Assembly: GCA_009885845.1 (NCBI GenBank) | Contig: VFJW01000161.1 | Span: 1-34,032, forward strand | Direction of reading: 5' to 3' | Source: Geobacter sp. | Lineage (GTDB): Bacteria; Desulfobacterota; Desulfuromonadia; Geobacterales; Pseudopelobacteraceae | DNA: 34,032 bases | Shown: positions 7,506 to 16,856 of the stretch, piece by piece | Layout of the letters: each line of letters opens with the position of its first letter | How positions within the stretch are numbered: position 1 is the first letter of the stretch | Translations under genes and position numbers: made by a program | The notes under the pieces: generated by a model | What the model saw: the letters and a program-made list of their open reading frames with translations, nothing else | Databases searched by the model: none | Told to the model about the DNA's origin: nothing

Positions 7506-8537
7506 ATGGACATTGAACTTTCTCCCCGCAGCAGACAAATACTTGAGGCGATTGTTGAGGATTACATCGCTACTGCCGAGCCGGTCGGGAGCAATACTGT
7601 CGCGCGTCGTCACGCCCTGACCCTGTCGTCGGCTACCGTGCGCAATGTCATGGCCAATCTGGAGGAAATGGGATTGCTGACATCGCCGCATACCTCGGCC
7701 GGTCGCATTCCAACGGAAAAAGCATACCGGATATATGTTGATTCGCTGGTTGCCCTGCGACAGATCAGCCGGAACGAAAAACGCCAGATTATCAGCCATT
7801 GTCGGCAGGCCGGTACCGGCCTGTCAGGTATACTGAAAGAAACCAGCCGGACGTTGTCACAACTCTCAAACTATATGGGTATTGTGATTGCCCCGAGCTT
7901 TACCGCTGATGTATTTCGCCATATTGAATTTATCCGTATCGGCCAGCGCAAAATTCTGGCAATTCTGGTTTCCAGCAAAGGGGCTCTTCAGAACCGCCTC
8001 ATCGAGACTGAGGAAGAATATGCTCCTGAAGAACTCGTCAGAATGGGTAATTATCTGAATGACCGGATGCAGGGGTTGACCATAACCCGTGTTCGTGAAC
8101 AGATTCTTGAAGAGATGGCCTCGGAGAAAGCCCAGTATGACACGCTTCTGTCACGTGCCCTGAAGATCAGTGAACAGGCCGTGCGGGTGGACGGTGATGA
8201 AATATTTGTTGAAGGCCAGGCCCGTATCCTTGATCAGCCCGAATTCAGTGATGCCGGGAGGATGAAGGAGATTTATCAGGCTTTTGAGCAGAAGGGACTG
8301 CTTGTGCAGCTTCTGTCGCGCTGCATGACAGCCGACGGGGTGCAGATATATATCGGAGCGGAGACTTCGCTCAGTCAGTCAGCAGGCATCAGTCTGATTA
8401 CCTCACGTTTTGTTACCAGCAGCAATACCGTCGGCATGTTGGGAGTCATCGGTCCGACCCGTATGGGCTACTCCAGCGTGATTCCTATTGTAGATTATAC
8501 CGCCCGGATGGTCAGTAAGCTGTTAAGTGAAGTGTAA
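7506..8537 (+). CDS. hrcA: Heat-inducible transcription repressor HrcA
   Basis: This 343-residue repressor of class I heat-shock genes binds CIRCE as a dimer. The N-terminal winged helix is visible (LSPRSRQILEAIVEDYIATAEPVGSNTVAR, then LSSATVRNVMANLEEMGLLTSPHTSAGRIPTEKAYRIYVD). The C-terminal regulatory domain includes SLITSRF and the closing GVIGPTRMGYSSVIPIVDYTARMVSKLL. I chose the ATG at 7506 (MDIELSPRS) because the more upstream in-frame GTG at 7482 lies inside the CIRCE operator and would add unrelated residues. The ribosome site before 7506 is weak (GGGG). It is the first gene of hrcA-grpE-dnaK-dnaJ and autoregulated through the adjacent CIRCE. Confidence 0.97.
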   Translation: MDIELSPRSRQILEAIVEDYIATAEPVGSNTVARRHALTLSSATVRNVMANLEEMGLLTSPHTSAGRIPTEKAYRIYVDSLVALRQISRNEKRQIISHCRQAGTGLSGILKETSRTLSQLSNYMGIVIAPSFTADVFRHIEFIRIGQRKILAILVSSKGALQNRLIETEEEYAPEELVRMGNYLNDRMQGLTITRVREQILEEMASEKAQYDTLLSRALKISEQAVRVDGDEIFVEGQARILDQPEFSDAGRMKEIYQAFEQKGLLVQLLSRCMTADGVQIYIGAETSLSQSAGISLITSRFVTSSNTVGMLGVIGPTRMGYSSVIPIVDYTARMVSKLLSEV

Positions 8538-8568
8538 ATTTTATTTTTGATTTCAAAAGGACCGGGAT

Positions 8569-9147
8569 ATGGATGTGAATATGGATGTGAACATGGAACC
8601 AAAGGATAACGAAGATAGTGCAACCAATGAAGGAGTCGCCGGGGAGGAAGGCTCTCCCGATACTCACGTTCCTGAGGCCGCTCTTTCAGTGGAAGAACAA
8701 TTGGCGGCCAAGGAAAAGGAAGCGCGGGAAAACTGGGATCGTTTTCTGCGTGAGCGGGCCGACCTGGAAAACTATCGTAAGCGGGTAGGGCGCGAAAAAG
8801 AAGAGCTGCTCAACTACGGTAATAAATCGCTTCTTGAAGAGATATTGCCGGTCATAGACAATCTGGAGCGGGCTCTTGCCCATGCCTCTGAAGATGGGTT
8901 GGGAGCTGTTGTCGAGGGCATCCGTATGACGCATGTCATGCTGTTGTCGGCTCTCAAAAAGTTCAGCGTCACTCCCATTGATGCTGTGGGACAGCCTTTT
9001 GATTCGGCCTTTCACCAGGCGATGGCACAGGTGCCGACAGATCAGCACGAACCGAATACGGTTGTAGAAGAGTACCAGAAGGGGTACATGCTGAAAGAAC
9101 GGTTGCTGCGTCCATCAATGGTAACCGTGGCATCGCCTTTAAATTAA
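8569..9147 (+). CDS. grpE: Nucleotide exchange factor GrpE
   Basis: This 192-residue co-chaperone promotes ADP release from DnaK. It has an acidic, disordered N-terminus, a long coiled-coil helix ([33 protein letters not shown]), and the four-helix/beta-wing part with [19 protein letters not shown] and the family closing segment ([21 protein letters not shown]). The ATG at 8569 has AAGGA 8 bases upstream. The first eight codons are a 12-base tandem duplication (MDVNMDVN), so an internal start at 8581 is also possible. It lies 31 bases after hrcA and before dnaK in the heat-shock operon. Confidence 0.97.
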   Translation: MDVNMDVNMEPKDNEDSATNEGVAGEEGSPDTHVPEAALSVEEQLAAKEKEARENWDRFLRERADLENYRKRVGREKEELLNYGNKSLLEEILPVIDNLERALAHASEDGLGAVVEGIRMTHVMLLSALKKFSVTPIDAVGQPFDSAFHQAMAQVPTDQHEPNTVVEEYQKGYMLKERLLRPSMVTVASPLN

Positions 9148-9224
9148 TTTCACTTGGACCTTGTTTTTTATAAATACGATGAATATCTTGCTAACAGAGT
9201 ATCTAAAAAGGAGGACTACACGTC

Positions 9225-11141
9225 ATGAGTAAAGTAATCGGAATCGATCTCGGAACAACCAACTCTTGTGTTTCAATCATGGAGGGTGGTGAGCCGATTG
9301 TTATAGCCAACTCCGAGGGTGGCCGCACGACGCCTTCGATGGTAGCCATTTCAGACAGCGGCGAGCGTCTTGTCGGCCAGCAGGCCAAGCGTCAGGCGGT
9401 TACCAATCCGGAGAATACCCTCTATTCCATCAAACGTCTGATCGGCCGCAAGTTTGATACGGAAGCGGTAAAAAAGGACATCGCCATTTCGCCATTTAAA
9501 ATTGTCAAGGCTGATAACGGTGATGCGTGGGTGGAGGTGCGCGGCAAGCGCTATTCCGCTCCGGAAATTTCTGCGATGATACTGCAGAAAATGAAAAAAA
9601 CCGCAGAGGACTACCTGGGTGCCACGGTTACTGACGCGGTTATAACTGTACCAGCCTACTTTGACGATTCCCAGCGCCAGGCAACCAAGGATGCTGGCAA
9701 AATCGCCGGGCTAAACGTATTGCGCATCATTAACGAGCCGACCGCCGCCGCTCTGGCGTACGGTCTGGACAAGAAAAAAGATGAGAAGATCGCTGTATTC
9801 GACCTTGGCGGCGGAACATTCGATGTTTCAATTCTGGAACTGGGCGATGGGGTATTCGAAGTCAAATCTACCAACGGCGATACCTTCCTGGGGGGCGAAG
9901 ATTTTGACCAGTTGGTTATCGACTGGATTGCCGACGAGTTCAAGAAAGACCAGGGTATTGATCTGCGTGGCGACAAGATGGCTCTCCAGCGTCTGAAAGA
10001 GGCCGCCGAAAAGGCCAAGTGCGAACTTTCTTCCTCGGTTGAAACTGATATAAACCTCCCGTTTATCACCGCCGACGCTTCCGGGCCGAAACATCTGACG
10101 CTGAAACTCTCCCGCGCCAAGCTGGAGTCGATCTGTGCCGGACTGATTGCAAAACTTGAGGGCCCCTGTCGTACCGCTTTAAAAGATGCCGGATTGACTG
10201 CCGGCCAGATTGATGAAGTTATTCTGGTTGGCGGTATGAGCCGTATGCCTGCCGTGCAGAAGTGTGTAGAAGATATTTTTGGTAAAGTTCCGAACAAGGG
10301 TGTTAATCCGGATGAAGTGGTTGCCATCGGTGCCGGCATCCAGGGTGGTGTCCTGAGAGGCGACGTCAAAGACGTACTGCTGCTTGATGTAACGCCGCTT
10401 TCGCTCGGTATTGAGACACTTGGCAGCGTCATGACCAAGCTGATTGAGAAAAACACCACGATTCCCTGCCGTAAGAGCCAGACATTTTCAACGGCGGCAG
10501 ACAATCAGCCGGCCGTTTCCATCCACGTTCTGCAGGGTGAACGTGAAATGGCGCGTGATAATAAAACACTCGGCAACTTTGAGCTTTCCGGTATCCCGTC
10601 TGCACCGCGCGGTCTGCCGCAGATCGAAGTAACCTTCGATATCGATGCCAACGGTATCGTACATGTTTCTGCCAAAGACCTCGGTACCGGCAAGGAACAG
10701 TCGATCAGCATCACCGCATCTTCCGGTCTTTCCAAGGATGAGATCGAAAAAATGGTGCGTGACGCCGAACTTCATGCCGACGAAGACAAGAAAAAACGTG
10801 AAGCGATTGAAGCACGTAACCATGCTGACAGCATGGTGTACACCACTGAAAAATCGCTGAAGGAGTTTGGCGACAAAATCGATGCTGTTGAAAAAGGTGA
10901 CATCGAGAACAAGCTGGCCGAACTGAAAAAACTGATGGAAGGCGAAGATGCTGAAGCCATTAAAAAAGCCACAGAAGAACTGGCCCAGGCTTCCCACAAA
11001 CTTGCCGAGGCCGCGTATGCCAAGAAAGACGGAGCAGAAGGCGAGCCTGCTGCCGGAGCAGAACAGGCCGGTTCAGCCAAGCCGAAAGACGATAAAGTTG
11101 TTGATGCTGATTTTGAAGAGGTTAAGGACGAGAAGAAGTAG
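9225..11141 (+). CDS. dnaK: Hsp70 chaperone DnaK
   Basis: This 638-residue ATP-driven chaperone has the usual family length. The nucleotide-binding domain starts [14 protein letters not shown] and continues with [43 protein letters not shown] and [11 protein letters not shown]. The hydrophobic [13 protein letters not shown] linker region and the substrate-binding domain ([15 protein letters not shown]) follow. The C-terminus ends EEVKDEKK after a low-complexity Ala/Gly segment. AAAGGAGG precedes the ATG. It works with GrpE (upstream) and DnaJ (downstream); all three are in one operon under the CIRCE upstream of hrcA. The 77-base gap before it shows no second CIRCE. Confidence 0.98.
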   Translation: MSKVIGIDLGTTNSCVSIMEGGEPIVIANSEGGRTTPSMVAISDSGERLVGQQAKRQAVTNPENTLYSIKRLIGRKFDTEAVKKDIAISPFKIVKADNGDAWVEVRGKRYSAPEISAMILQKMKKTAEDYLGATVTDAVITVPAYFDDSQRQATKDAGKIAGLNVLRIINEPTAAALAYGLDKKKDEKIAVFDLGGGTFDVSILELGDGVFEVKSTNGDTFLGGEDFDQLVIDWIADEFKKDQGIDLRGDKMALQRLKEAAEKAKCELSSSVETDINLPFITADASGPKHLTLKLSRAKLESICAGLIAKLEGPCRTALKDAGLTAGQIDEVILVGGMSRMPAVQKCVEDIFGKVPNKGVNPDEVVAIGAGIQGGVLRGDVKDVLLLDVTPLSLGIETLGSVMTKLIEKNTTIPCRKSQTFSTAADNQPAVSIHVLQGEREMARDNKTLGNFELSGIPSAPRGLPQIEVTFDIDANGIVHVSAKDLGTGKEQSISITASSGLSKDEIEKMVRDAELHADEDKKKREAIEARNHADSMVYTTEKSLKEFGDKIDAVEKGDIENKLAELKKLMEGEDAEAIKKATEELAQASHKLAEAAYAKKDGAEGEPAAGAEQAGSAKPKDDKVVDADFEEVKDEKK

Positions 11142-11167
11142 TTCTTAGGTGGTGGTAGATTGAGTCT

Positions 11168-11196
11168 GTAGGGGCGGGTTTTAAACCTGCCCCTAC
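11168..11196. repeat. GTAGGGGCG palindromic intergenic repeat, copy A
   Basis: GTAGGGGC at 11168 pairs perfectly with GCCCCTAC ending at 11196, and the inner bases continue the stem with one G-T mismatch. It lies between dnaK and dnaJ. The arms match those of copies at 18317 and 24740. It may form an RNA hairpin that adjusts dnaJ levels relative to dnaK; no T-run follows, so it is not a classical terminator. Confidence 0.7.
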
Positions 11197-11226
11197 ACGC
11201 ATTTCATGGATATAAAGGAATATATT

Positions 11227-12351
11227 GTGGCAAACGGCGATAAACGTGATTGTTACGAGGTGCTTGATGTTCATCGCAACGCCTCTGAAACCGAGATAAA
11301 AAAAGCTTTTCGCAAGGTAGCGATCCAGCATCACCCCGATAAGAACCCTGGCGACAAAGCGGCAGAAGATCGGTTTAAAGAGGCCACTGAGGCATATGAG
11401 ATTCTTTCAGACCCTCAGAAACGTGCCCAGTATGATCAGTATGGTCACGCCGGTGTTTCCGGTGCGGGAGGTTTTTCGAGCGGAGGTTTCGGCGCCGGTA
11501 CTCCGTTTGGCGATATCTTCGGAGAAATGTTCGGCGATATCTTCGGTGGAGGCGGTGGTGGCAGAGGACGCTCCCAAGGTAAGCGCGGTGACGACCTGCT
11601 CTACAACATGGAAATCAGTTTCGAGGAGGCGGCTTTTGGTGTAGAGAACAAGATTGAAATCCCTTTTGCGAAACGGTGTGCGACCTGCAATGGTTCAGGA
11701 GCAAAACCGGGCACCGACCCGAAGACCTGTCCTGCCTGTCGCGGCGCCGGGCAGGTTCGCTATCAGCAGGGATTTTTCAGCGTCAGCAAAACGTGCGGCC
11801 AGTGTAACGGTGAAGGCAAGGTTGTTGATAATCCCTGCCCGGACTGTCGAGGCAAGGGCAGTACAAAAGACACCAAAACGCTTTCTGTCAAGATTCCTGG
11901 TGGGGTTGAGACCGGCTCCCGCCTCAAGGTAACCGGCGAAGGAGGGCAGGGTAAAGGCGGTCCCAACGGGGATCTGTATGTTGCGATCAATGTCAGGGAT
12001 CATGCGATCTTCCAGAGGGAAGACAATAATGTTATCTGTGAAATCCCGATCAGCTTCATTCAGGCAGCGCTCGGGTGTGAGCTTGAAGTTCCGACTCTGG
12101 ACGGCAAAGTCGCCATGAAAATCCCTGACGGGACCCAGTCAGGTAAAATCTATCGTCTGAAAGGGAAGGGGATCCCTTCGCTGCAGGGGTATGGTCGAGG
12201 TGATCAACTGGTTGTTGTCCGGATTGAAACACCTACCAACCTTAATAAAAAACAGAAAGAGCTTTTGGAAGAATTTGCCAGGATCAGCGGCGAGGATATT
12301 CATCCATTGAAAAAGGGTTTTCTCGATAAAGTAATGGATTTTATCAGCTGA
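11227..12351 (+). CDS. dnaJ: Hsp40 co-chaperone DnaJ
   Basis: This 374-residue J-protein delivers substrate to DnaK and stimulates its ATPase. The J domain (1-70) carries HPD at residues 36-38 ([11 protein letters not shown]). A Gly/Phe-rich stretch follows, then four zinc repeats: [24 protein letters not shown] and CPDCRGKG. The C-terminal substrate-binding domains come last. I chose the GTG at 11227 because AAGGA lies 7 bases before it and it gives the standard N-terminus; the in-frame ATG at 11206 has no ribosome site and sits against the palindromic repeat. The usual DYYEVLGV start of the J domain is DCYEVLDV here. It is the last gene of the hrcA operon. Confidence 0.96.
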   Translation: MANGDKRDCYEVLDVHRNASETEIKKAFRKVAIQHHPDKNPGDKAAEDRFKEATEAYEILSDPQKRAQYDQYGHAGVSGAGGFSSGGFGAGTPFGDIFGEMFGDIFGGGGGGRGRSQGKRGDDLLYNMEISFEEAAFGVENKIEIPFAKRCATCNGSGAKPGTDPKTCPACRGAGQVRYQQGFFSVSKTCGQCNGEGKVVDNPCPDCRGKGSTKDTKTLSVKIPGGVETGSRLKVTGEGGQGKGGPNGDLYVAINVRDHAIFQREDNNVICEIPISFIQAALGCELEVPTLDGKVAMKIPDGTQSGKIYRLKGKGIPSLQGYGRGDQLVVVRIETPTNLNKKQKELLEEFARISGEDIHPLKKGFLDKVMDFIS

Positions 12352-12470
12352 TAAGGCGTGAGCCAGCGAAGTATGCCAGCTCATTTATTTCTGTCTCATT
12401 TATTTCTTGCCTAAGCTGGTAATACATCTTAGAATTCAGGACTAAATCAGGTTACTTTGAGAGGCTGCCC

Positions 12471-12809
12471 ATGGATAAGCAGAAACTGATCGAAAAAACC
12501 ACTGAGACTCTGCGCCCATTTGAAACAACAAATTTGATTGATACAGTACAGCATCTGAGTGTCAACCAGGTATTCTCTCATCCTGCCGTCCTCATTATAA
12601 TCGTCTCTATATTTATTTTCGGAATTTTAAAGCGCTCAAAGACAGTGCTGCTCAGCTTGTTTGCACTGTTTTGTATTGCCATAATTATGCGTTATGCGAT
12701 GCCTGTTCCTGGTGATGACCTTTCTTTCCGATCATTGATGCCGTTCGTCGGTGGCGGCATTTTGGTCGGCGGTGTAGTCATTTACTTTTCCCTTATTAAA
12801 ACCGACTAG
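12471..12809 (+). CDS. Small conserved-looking membrane protein, unknown function
   Basis: This 112-residue protein has a soluble N-terminal stretch (about 1-36) and three predicted membrane helices, roughly PAVLIIIVSIFIFGIL, TVLLSLFALFCIAIIM and FVGGGILVGGVVIYFSLI. A short loop between helices 2 and 3 carries PVPGDDLSF. No catalytic motif is visible and I do not recognise the family. GAGAGG lies about 8 bases before the ATG. It is followed after 20 bases by a diheme cytochrome on the same strand, so the two probably share a transcript. It could be a membrane partner for that cytochrome, but this is only proximity. Confidence 0.7.
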   Translation: MDKQKLIEKTTETLRPFETTNLIDTVQHLSVNQVFSHPAVLIIIVSIFIFGILKRSKTVLLSLFALFCIAIIMRYAMPVPGDDLSFRSLMPFVGGGILVGGVVIYFSLIKTD

Positions 12810-12829
12810 CAGTTTGACAGGATTTTAAC

Positions 12830-13141
12830 ATGAAAATTGATACGCGGGACTGGATTTTTATAGCTATTGTTGTTGTGGTACTGGGGATTTTTATCGGTAT
12901 TTCAGGGAACGAGAAAACGACGCTGGTTCCCAACAATCCGATGCATAAAATTTCATACGATGCTGCATTCAGGAATGCCCCCGGTCCGGACGCTTCAATT
13001 TTCAAACGTGCTTTCTTCAAGCCGGACAAAAAAGGTGCTGAAGTCTATTGCGAGCCGTGTCATAAAGAAAAAGGGGTGGCATTTCCTCCGAATCATCCCG
13101 CAAAAAACCGCTGTCTGTTTTGTCACAAGTTCAAACGGTAG
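12830..13141 (+). CDS. Membrane-anchored diheme c-type mini-cytochrome
   Basis: This 103-residue protein has one N-terminal membrane helix (about residues 8-25, WIFIAIVVVVLGIFIGI) and a short periplasmic part with two CxxCH heme c attachment motifs: CEPCH (74-78) and CLFCH (95-99). Other histidines in KEKGVAFPPNHP could serve as distal ligands. It is therefore a probable electron carrier anchored in the inner membrane and facing the periplasm, as expected in a cytochrome-rich metal reducer. It sits 20 bases after a three-helix membrane protein and ends only 5 bases from the convergent ylqF-like gene. The redox partner cannot be told from the sequence. Confidence 0.87.
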   Translation: MKIDTRDWIFIAIVVVVLGIFIGISGNEKTTLVPNNPMHKISYDAAFRNAPGPDASIFKRAFFKPDKKGAEVYCEPCHKEKGVAFPPNHPAKNRCLFCHKFKR

Positions 13142-13146
13142 CAGGA

Positions 13147-14019
13147 TTACTCTGTTTCAGCAGTATGGTCTGACACTGATATATCTCCGGCCTGTGCCGG
13201 TTCTTCGAAACTGACCCGCCCGATTTTTCCGGCACGCAACTCCCGCAAAAAAGCCTCTGCTGCACGGTGAACATCGATTTCTCCACCCGCCATCAGACAT
13301 CCGAGACGTCGCCCGATTTCATGAAGCATGTCGGTCGGTGACTCAGGCAGTTCAGGCACTTTGTACCGCGCCTTCAGCAACTCCGGGTATCTCCCCATCA
13401 TATATTCAGCGGCAAAAAGACCGACGCAGGTGTAATCGAGAGCGCTGGCGCTGATTGCTCCACTGGTTGCAAGGCGATAGGCAATACCCTGATCGTCCAT
13501 ATTCGGCCAGAGAATGCCAGGGGTGTCTGACAGCACGATGCCGTTTTTGAGGTCGATCTGCTGGCCGCAGGTGGTTATCGCCGGCTTGTCGCCAACTTTT
13601 GCTATGCATTTCCCCGCGAGAGTATTGATCAGGGTTGATTTGCCGGTGTTGGGAATCCCGAATACCATCACACGCAGCGGCCATCCCGGCCGTCCGCGAT
13701 GCGGCACAGTTTTCTGGCAGAGTTTGATCAACTGCTTTGCGTCAGCGTGCAACCGGGCAGATAGCGGCAGGGCGGACACTCCGACATCCTGTTCAAAATG
13801 GCGCACCCAGGCTTTGGTAACGGCAGGATCGGCCAGGTCATTTTTGTTCAATACCTTGATGCAGGGCTTGTTGCGCCGCATCTCATCAAGCTGGTGATTG
13901 GAGCTGGATAAGGGAAGCCGGGCATCAAGAACCTCGACAATCACATCAATCTTGCGGATCGCCTCGGCCATCTTTTCCTGCGCCTTGCCCATATGTCCCG
14001 GGTACCATCGTATCGTCAT
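13147..14019 (-). CDS. ylqF: YlqF/RbgA-type ribosome biogenesis GTPase
   Basis: This 290-residue circularly permuted GTPase acts in late assembly of the 50S subunit. The G motifs occur in permuted order: G4 NKND (58-61), G1 GIPNTGKST (121-129), G2 around T149-T150 and G3 DTPG (165-168). The N-terminus TIRWYPGHMGKAQEKM is the family signature. The C-terminal helical domain is present (PELPESPTDMLHEIGRRLGCLMAGGEIDVHRAAEAFLRELRAGKIG). AAAAAGGAA precedes the ATG. It is the last gene of a minus-strand run, 15 bases after the RlmL-like methyltransferase, which fits a shared ribosome maturation role. Confidence 0.95.
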   Translation of the reverse strand: MTIRWYPGHMGKAQEKMAEAIRKIDVIVEVLDARLPLSSSNHQLDEMRRNKPCIKVLNKNDLADPAVTKAWVRHFEQDVGVSALPLSARLHADAKQLIKLCQKTVPHRGRPGWPLRVMVFGIPNTGKSTLINTLAGKCIAKVGDKPAITTCGQQIDLKNGIVLSDTPGILWPNMDDQGIAYRLATSGAISASALDYTCVGLFAAEYMMGRYPELLKARYKVPELPESPTDMLHEIGRRLGCLMAGGEIDVHRAAEAFLRELRAGKIGRVSFEEPAQAGDISVSDHTAETE

Positions 14020-14034
14020 GTATATATTTCCTTT

Positions 14035-15294
14035 TTAATACAAATCATATTTAAGAAGCCGACACTCAATTGCGCCGTTAAACAGTACGTAGCGCCTTGA
14101 GGCCTTGAGGCCGATATATTTAGCCAGTTCAAGATTTCCCGTCAGGACGTATCCGGTCCAGCCACGGCATTGTTTCTTCATGACATCACCAATCTGACAG
14201 TACAACTCCCGGAGATCATTCTCTTCTCCCAGACGTTTGCCATAGGGGGGGTTGAGTATCACTACCCCTTTGTTGCTTTCAGGCCGGAACGCTTCCAGTG
14301 CTGCGTGGAAAAAATGGATCTGTCCTTCCAGCCCCGCTTTGGAAACATTCCGTCCGGCCAACAAAAGAGCCCTGCTGTCCAGATCATATCCGCTAATCAA
14401 GCCGACCGGCAACCGGCGGATCCCCTTTTGAGCCTCTGCGCATATGCCGTCCCAGATCACACTGTCAAAATCCAGCCAGCGCTGAAAACCGAACTCCCGC
14501 TGTAAGCCGGGGGGAATGTGTGCCGCAATGAGAGCAGCCTCGACCGGAATTGTGCCTGAACCGCACATCGGGTCCGCCAGGGGGATAGAGCCGTCCCATC
14601 CGGTCAGCGCGACAACAGCGGCTGCAAGTGTCTCCCGCAGCGGCGCTTCGTTTCGTTCCAGTCGGTAGCCGCGACGATCAAGGGAGTCGCCGGAGCTGTC
14701 CAGGCTAATCGTACAGCTGTTTTTATGAAGATGGACATTAATGCGTACGTCCGGTGATGTCGTGTCTACATTTGGGCGACTGCCGCATGATTCGCGGATG
14801 CGGTCAACAATGGCATCTTTCGTTTTGAGTGCCACAAAACCGGAATGTGTCAAGGTTGAATCGCGCAGGGAGCAATCCACCGCCAGAGTCATGACGGGAG
14901 TGATCAGTCCCTGCCAGGCTATCGCGTGAACTCCGGCATACAGTTCTGCCGGACTGGAGCAGGGGAATTGTGACAATTGAACCAGCACGCGACTTGCGGT
15001 ACGTAGCCAGAGATTGACCCGGTAAAGTCCGGCACGGTCGGTTCGGAATGCAACTCCTCCCTTGCCCGGCTTCGCATCGCAGATGCCAAGTACTGCAAGC
15101 TCTGCAGCGGTGAGTTCTTCAGCTCCGCGAGGCACTGCGGCAAAGCAGTTGAGCGATATGTCCTGGTTCATTTCGGGAGTAATTAAATCAATGCCCGCCC
15201 TGGTTGCAGGAAAATCCGGCATGTGATCGGTAGTTATTTGAGTTGGTTTAGCCTGGCGTTTGCCTGGTCGTAATATGTGATTCAACTTACTCAT
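14035..15294 (-). CDS. RlmL-like 23S rRNA guanine-N2 methyltransferase (THUMP + class I SAM domain)
   Basis: This 419-residue probable rRNA m2G methyltransferase is of the RlmL/YpsC group. An N-terminal ferredoxin-like and THUMP region (about 45-200, FAAVPRGAEELTAAEL, then RINVHLHKNSCTISLDSSGDSLDRRGYR) is followed by the catalytic domain, with SAM motif DPMCGSGT (241-248) and motif IV NPPYGKR (348-354). It lacks the second RlmK domain of the E. coli fusion protein, so it corresponds to the single-domain form. The ATG at 15294 overlaps the coaE stop by 8 bases; an alternative start at residue 42 (MNQDIS) would better match usual N-termini. It lies upstream of ylqF in the same operon. The exact target base is not certain. 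Confidence 0.9.
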   Translation of the reverse strand: MSKLNHILRPGKRQAKPTQITTDHMPDFPATRAGIDLITPEMNQDISLNCFAAVPRGAEELTAAELAVLGICDAKPGKGGVAFRTDRAGLYRVNLWLRTASRVLVQLSQFPCSSPAELYAGVHAIAWQGLITPVMTLAVDCSLRDSTLTHSGFVALKTKDAIVDRIRESCGSRPNVDTTSPDVRINVHLHKNSCTISLDSSGDSLDRRGYRLERNEAPLRETLAAAVVALTGWDGSIPLADPMCGSGTIPVEAALIAAHIPPGLQREFGFQRWLDFDSVIWDGICAEAQKGIRRLPVGLISGYDLDSRALLLAGRNVSKAGLEGQIHFFHAALEAFRPESNKGVVILNPPYGKRLGEENDLRELYCQIGDVMKKQCRGWTGYVLTGNLELAKYIGLKASRRYVLFNGAIECRLLKYDLY

Positions 15295-15907
15295 TAGTGC
15301 TCCCTGTTTCTTGAGACCAGATGGTTTCCAGCATCATCCGGGTTTCCGCTTCAGTCCCACTGTTGTCGATGATCACGCTGCCGTAGCGTTCTTTTTCTGA
15401 AAGCGGCATCTGGCTGTCAATCATACGCTGAGCCTCCTTGCTGCTTATTTGTTCGCGCCGCATGAGTCGTTCGAGCTGAATCTCGGGCCGGACCGTCACC
15501 ACCCAGACCGTATCGACCCGGTCTGTTGCCCCTGCTTCAATCAGAAGCGGAGCCATGTAGATCAATCTTTGATGGCCGTTTGCTGCAGCTTGGGTAATGA
15601 GTTCGCCAGACAGTTTTTGTATTTCGGGATGGATAATTTTTTCAAGTTGCCGGCGTTTTTCCCGATCAGAGAATACTCGGGTACTCAAAAGTTTACGATC
15701 AAGCTGACCGCCATGTTTCAACATCTCTTGTCCAAACTGGGAAATAATTTTCCTTAACGCAGGACTTCCCGGCAGCACCGCATCGCGGGCAAGTTGATCG
15801 GCATCAATTACCGGTATGCCTTTCTCTGTAAAAAAACGGGCAACGGAGCTTTTACCGGTGGCAATCCCGCCCGTTAATCCGATGACTCGAATTCCGGGAG
15901 GAATCAT
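15287..15907 (-). CDS. coaE: Dephospho-CoA kinase CoaE
   Basis: This 206-residue cytosolic enzyme for the last step of coenzyme A synthesis phosphorylates the 3'-OH of dephospho-CoA with ATP. The P-loop GGIATGKS (13-20) follows RVIGLT. DADQLARDAV is the conserved substrate region, and IYMAPLLIEAG, RLMRREQIS (lid) and IIDNSGT near the end are family landmarks. The ATG overlaps the stop of the upstream MBL-fold gene (ATGA), and the stop overlaps the downstream methyltransferase start, so the three genes are translationally coupled. Confidence 0.96.
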   Translation of the reverse strand: MIPPGIRVIGLTGGIATGKSSVARFFTEKGIPVIDADQLARDAVLPGSPALRKIISQFGQEMLKHGGQLDRKLLSTRVFSDREKRRQLEKIIHPEIQKLSGELITQAAANGHQRLIYMAPLLIEAGATDRVDTVWVVTVRPEIQLERLMRREQISSKEAQRMIDSQMPLSEKERYGSVIIDNSGTEAETRMMLETIWSQETGSTNE

Positions 15908-16746
15908 TTGAGTGCCTTCAGTTCGAGGTACGCACGACGGAAATTGACATCAAAATAAGCCTGATAGCCGGGCATATTTTCATGCTGAGGTAGAGAAAAC
16001 TGTCGCTTTGCCGCCTCAATCTCAAGTGTTTTACCGGTCAACCGTAAAATTTCCGTTGTGAATGCACGGAAGAAGGTCTGAAATTTTAGTATTCCGTCTG
16101 TTGTTGTAACCTCCCCCAGGCCGGGAACAACGGTGCGGACATCGATGCTGGCAAGCAATTCGAGTGTGCCGATCCAGTTGCGGAATGTGGCGTCTCCCAT
16201 ATATCCGACTACGTCGTGATATACGAGGTCGGAGGTGAACAATATCCCCTCCCCTGGCAGGTATACAAATACGTCCCCTTCACTGTGGGAGCGATCCGTA
16301 GCATTTAAAACCAGAAGAGTTGATCCTCGCTTTATGGTAAGGCTCCGGTCAAAGAAAGTGACCTGATTTTCTATCTGGCGAAATTCGCTTTTCATGGCCT
16401 GCCACGTCTGACCAGAAGTAATGATTTCAATAGTAGCCGGAAAATCAAAATCAATATGGTTAAAACCGCGATGATGGTGTGTCAGGATAATATGACGAAC
16501 AGGAATCGGGGTGAGTGTTTTGACAAAAGCCAGTAGTTCTTTGATCGTTTCCGGGACAAAATGAGCGCCAGCCACAATTACTTCATAGTTTGTGATAACT
16601 ATCAGAGAATTGCTGGCAGCTTTGCCCCCTGGTTCGGCAATTGCCGCATATACGCCGTTTCGTAGGTTTTTGAAGGAGAAATTGGCGGCCAGGGCGGTTG
16701 CCGGCATCAAAACTATACAGAGTATCAGTAATACTGCTCGCTGCAT
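15904..16746 (-). CDS. Exported metallo-beta-lactamase-fold protein with degenerate metal site
   Basis: This 280-residue protein has a signal peptide (MQRAVLLILCIVLMPATALAA) and a metallo-beta-lactamase-like fold. IILTHHHRGFNH occupies the place of the usual THxHxDH motif, so the first two histidines are kept but the Asp and next His are not. HSEGDVFVYLPGEGILFTSDLVYHD matches the HxxGD...LFxGD segment. VVPGLGEVTT stands where family members have PGHG, so that His ligand is also lost. It may bind one metal, use NH for a shifted ligand, or be non-catalytic. I chose the ATG at 16746 because AAGGAGAG precedes it and a signal peptide follows; the longer open frame runs antisense through the tRNA gene. 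It is first in the operon with coaE. Confidence 0.85.
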   Translation of the reverse strand: MQRAVLLILCIVLMPATALAANFSFKNLRNGVYAAIAEPGGKAASNSLIVITNYEVIVAGAHFVPETIKELLAFVKTLTPIPVRHIILTHHHRGFNHIDFDFPATIEIITSGQTWQAMKSEFRQIENQVTFFDRSLTIKRGSTLLVLNATDRSHSEGDVFVYLPGEGILFTSDLVYHDVVGYMGDATFRNWIGTLELLASIDVRTVVPGLGEVTTTDGILKFQTFFRAFTTEILRLTGKTLEIEAAKRQFSLPQHENMPGYQAYFDVNFRRAYLELKALK

Positions 16747-16799
16747 GGCACTCTCCTTGCCCGTCATCATATCAGAGTGCACGGTAAAATGACAGATTT

Positions 16800-16828
16800 T
16801 TGACTTGAGTTGACTGGCGTAATAGTGT
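16800..16828 (+). promoter_or_regulatory. Possible promoter of the tRNA-Arg gene
   Basis: TTGACT at 16800-16805 and TAGTGT at 16823-16828 are spaced by 17 bases and lie about 28 bases before the tRNA. A second TTGACT at 16810 could pair with TAATCC at 16831. This is a motif match only, and neither -10 is strong. Confidence 0.35.
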
Positions 16829-16856
16829 AATAATCCTCGATCTTGGATTGCTTTAC

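Noticed and set aside
9656-10504. A 282-codon minus-strand frame within dnaK
   Set aside because: It is antisense to dnaK, serine/proline rich and without motifs, as expected from the codon pattern of a strongly coding opposite strand.
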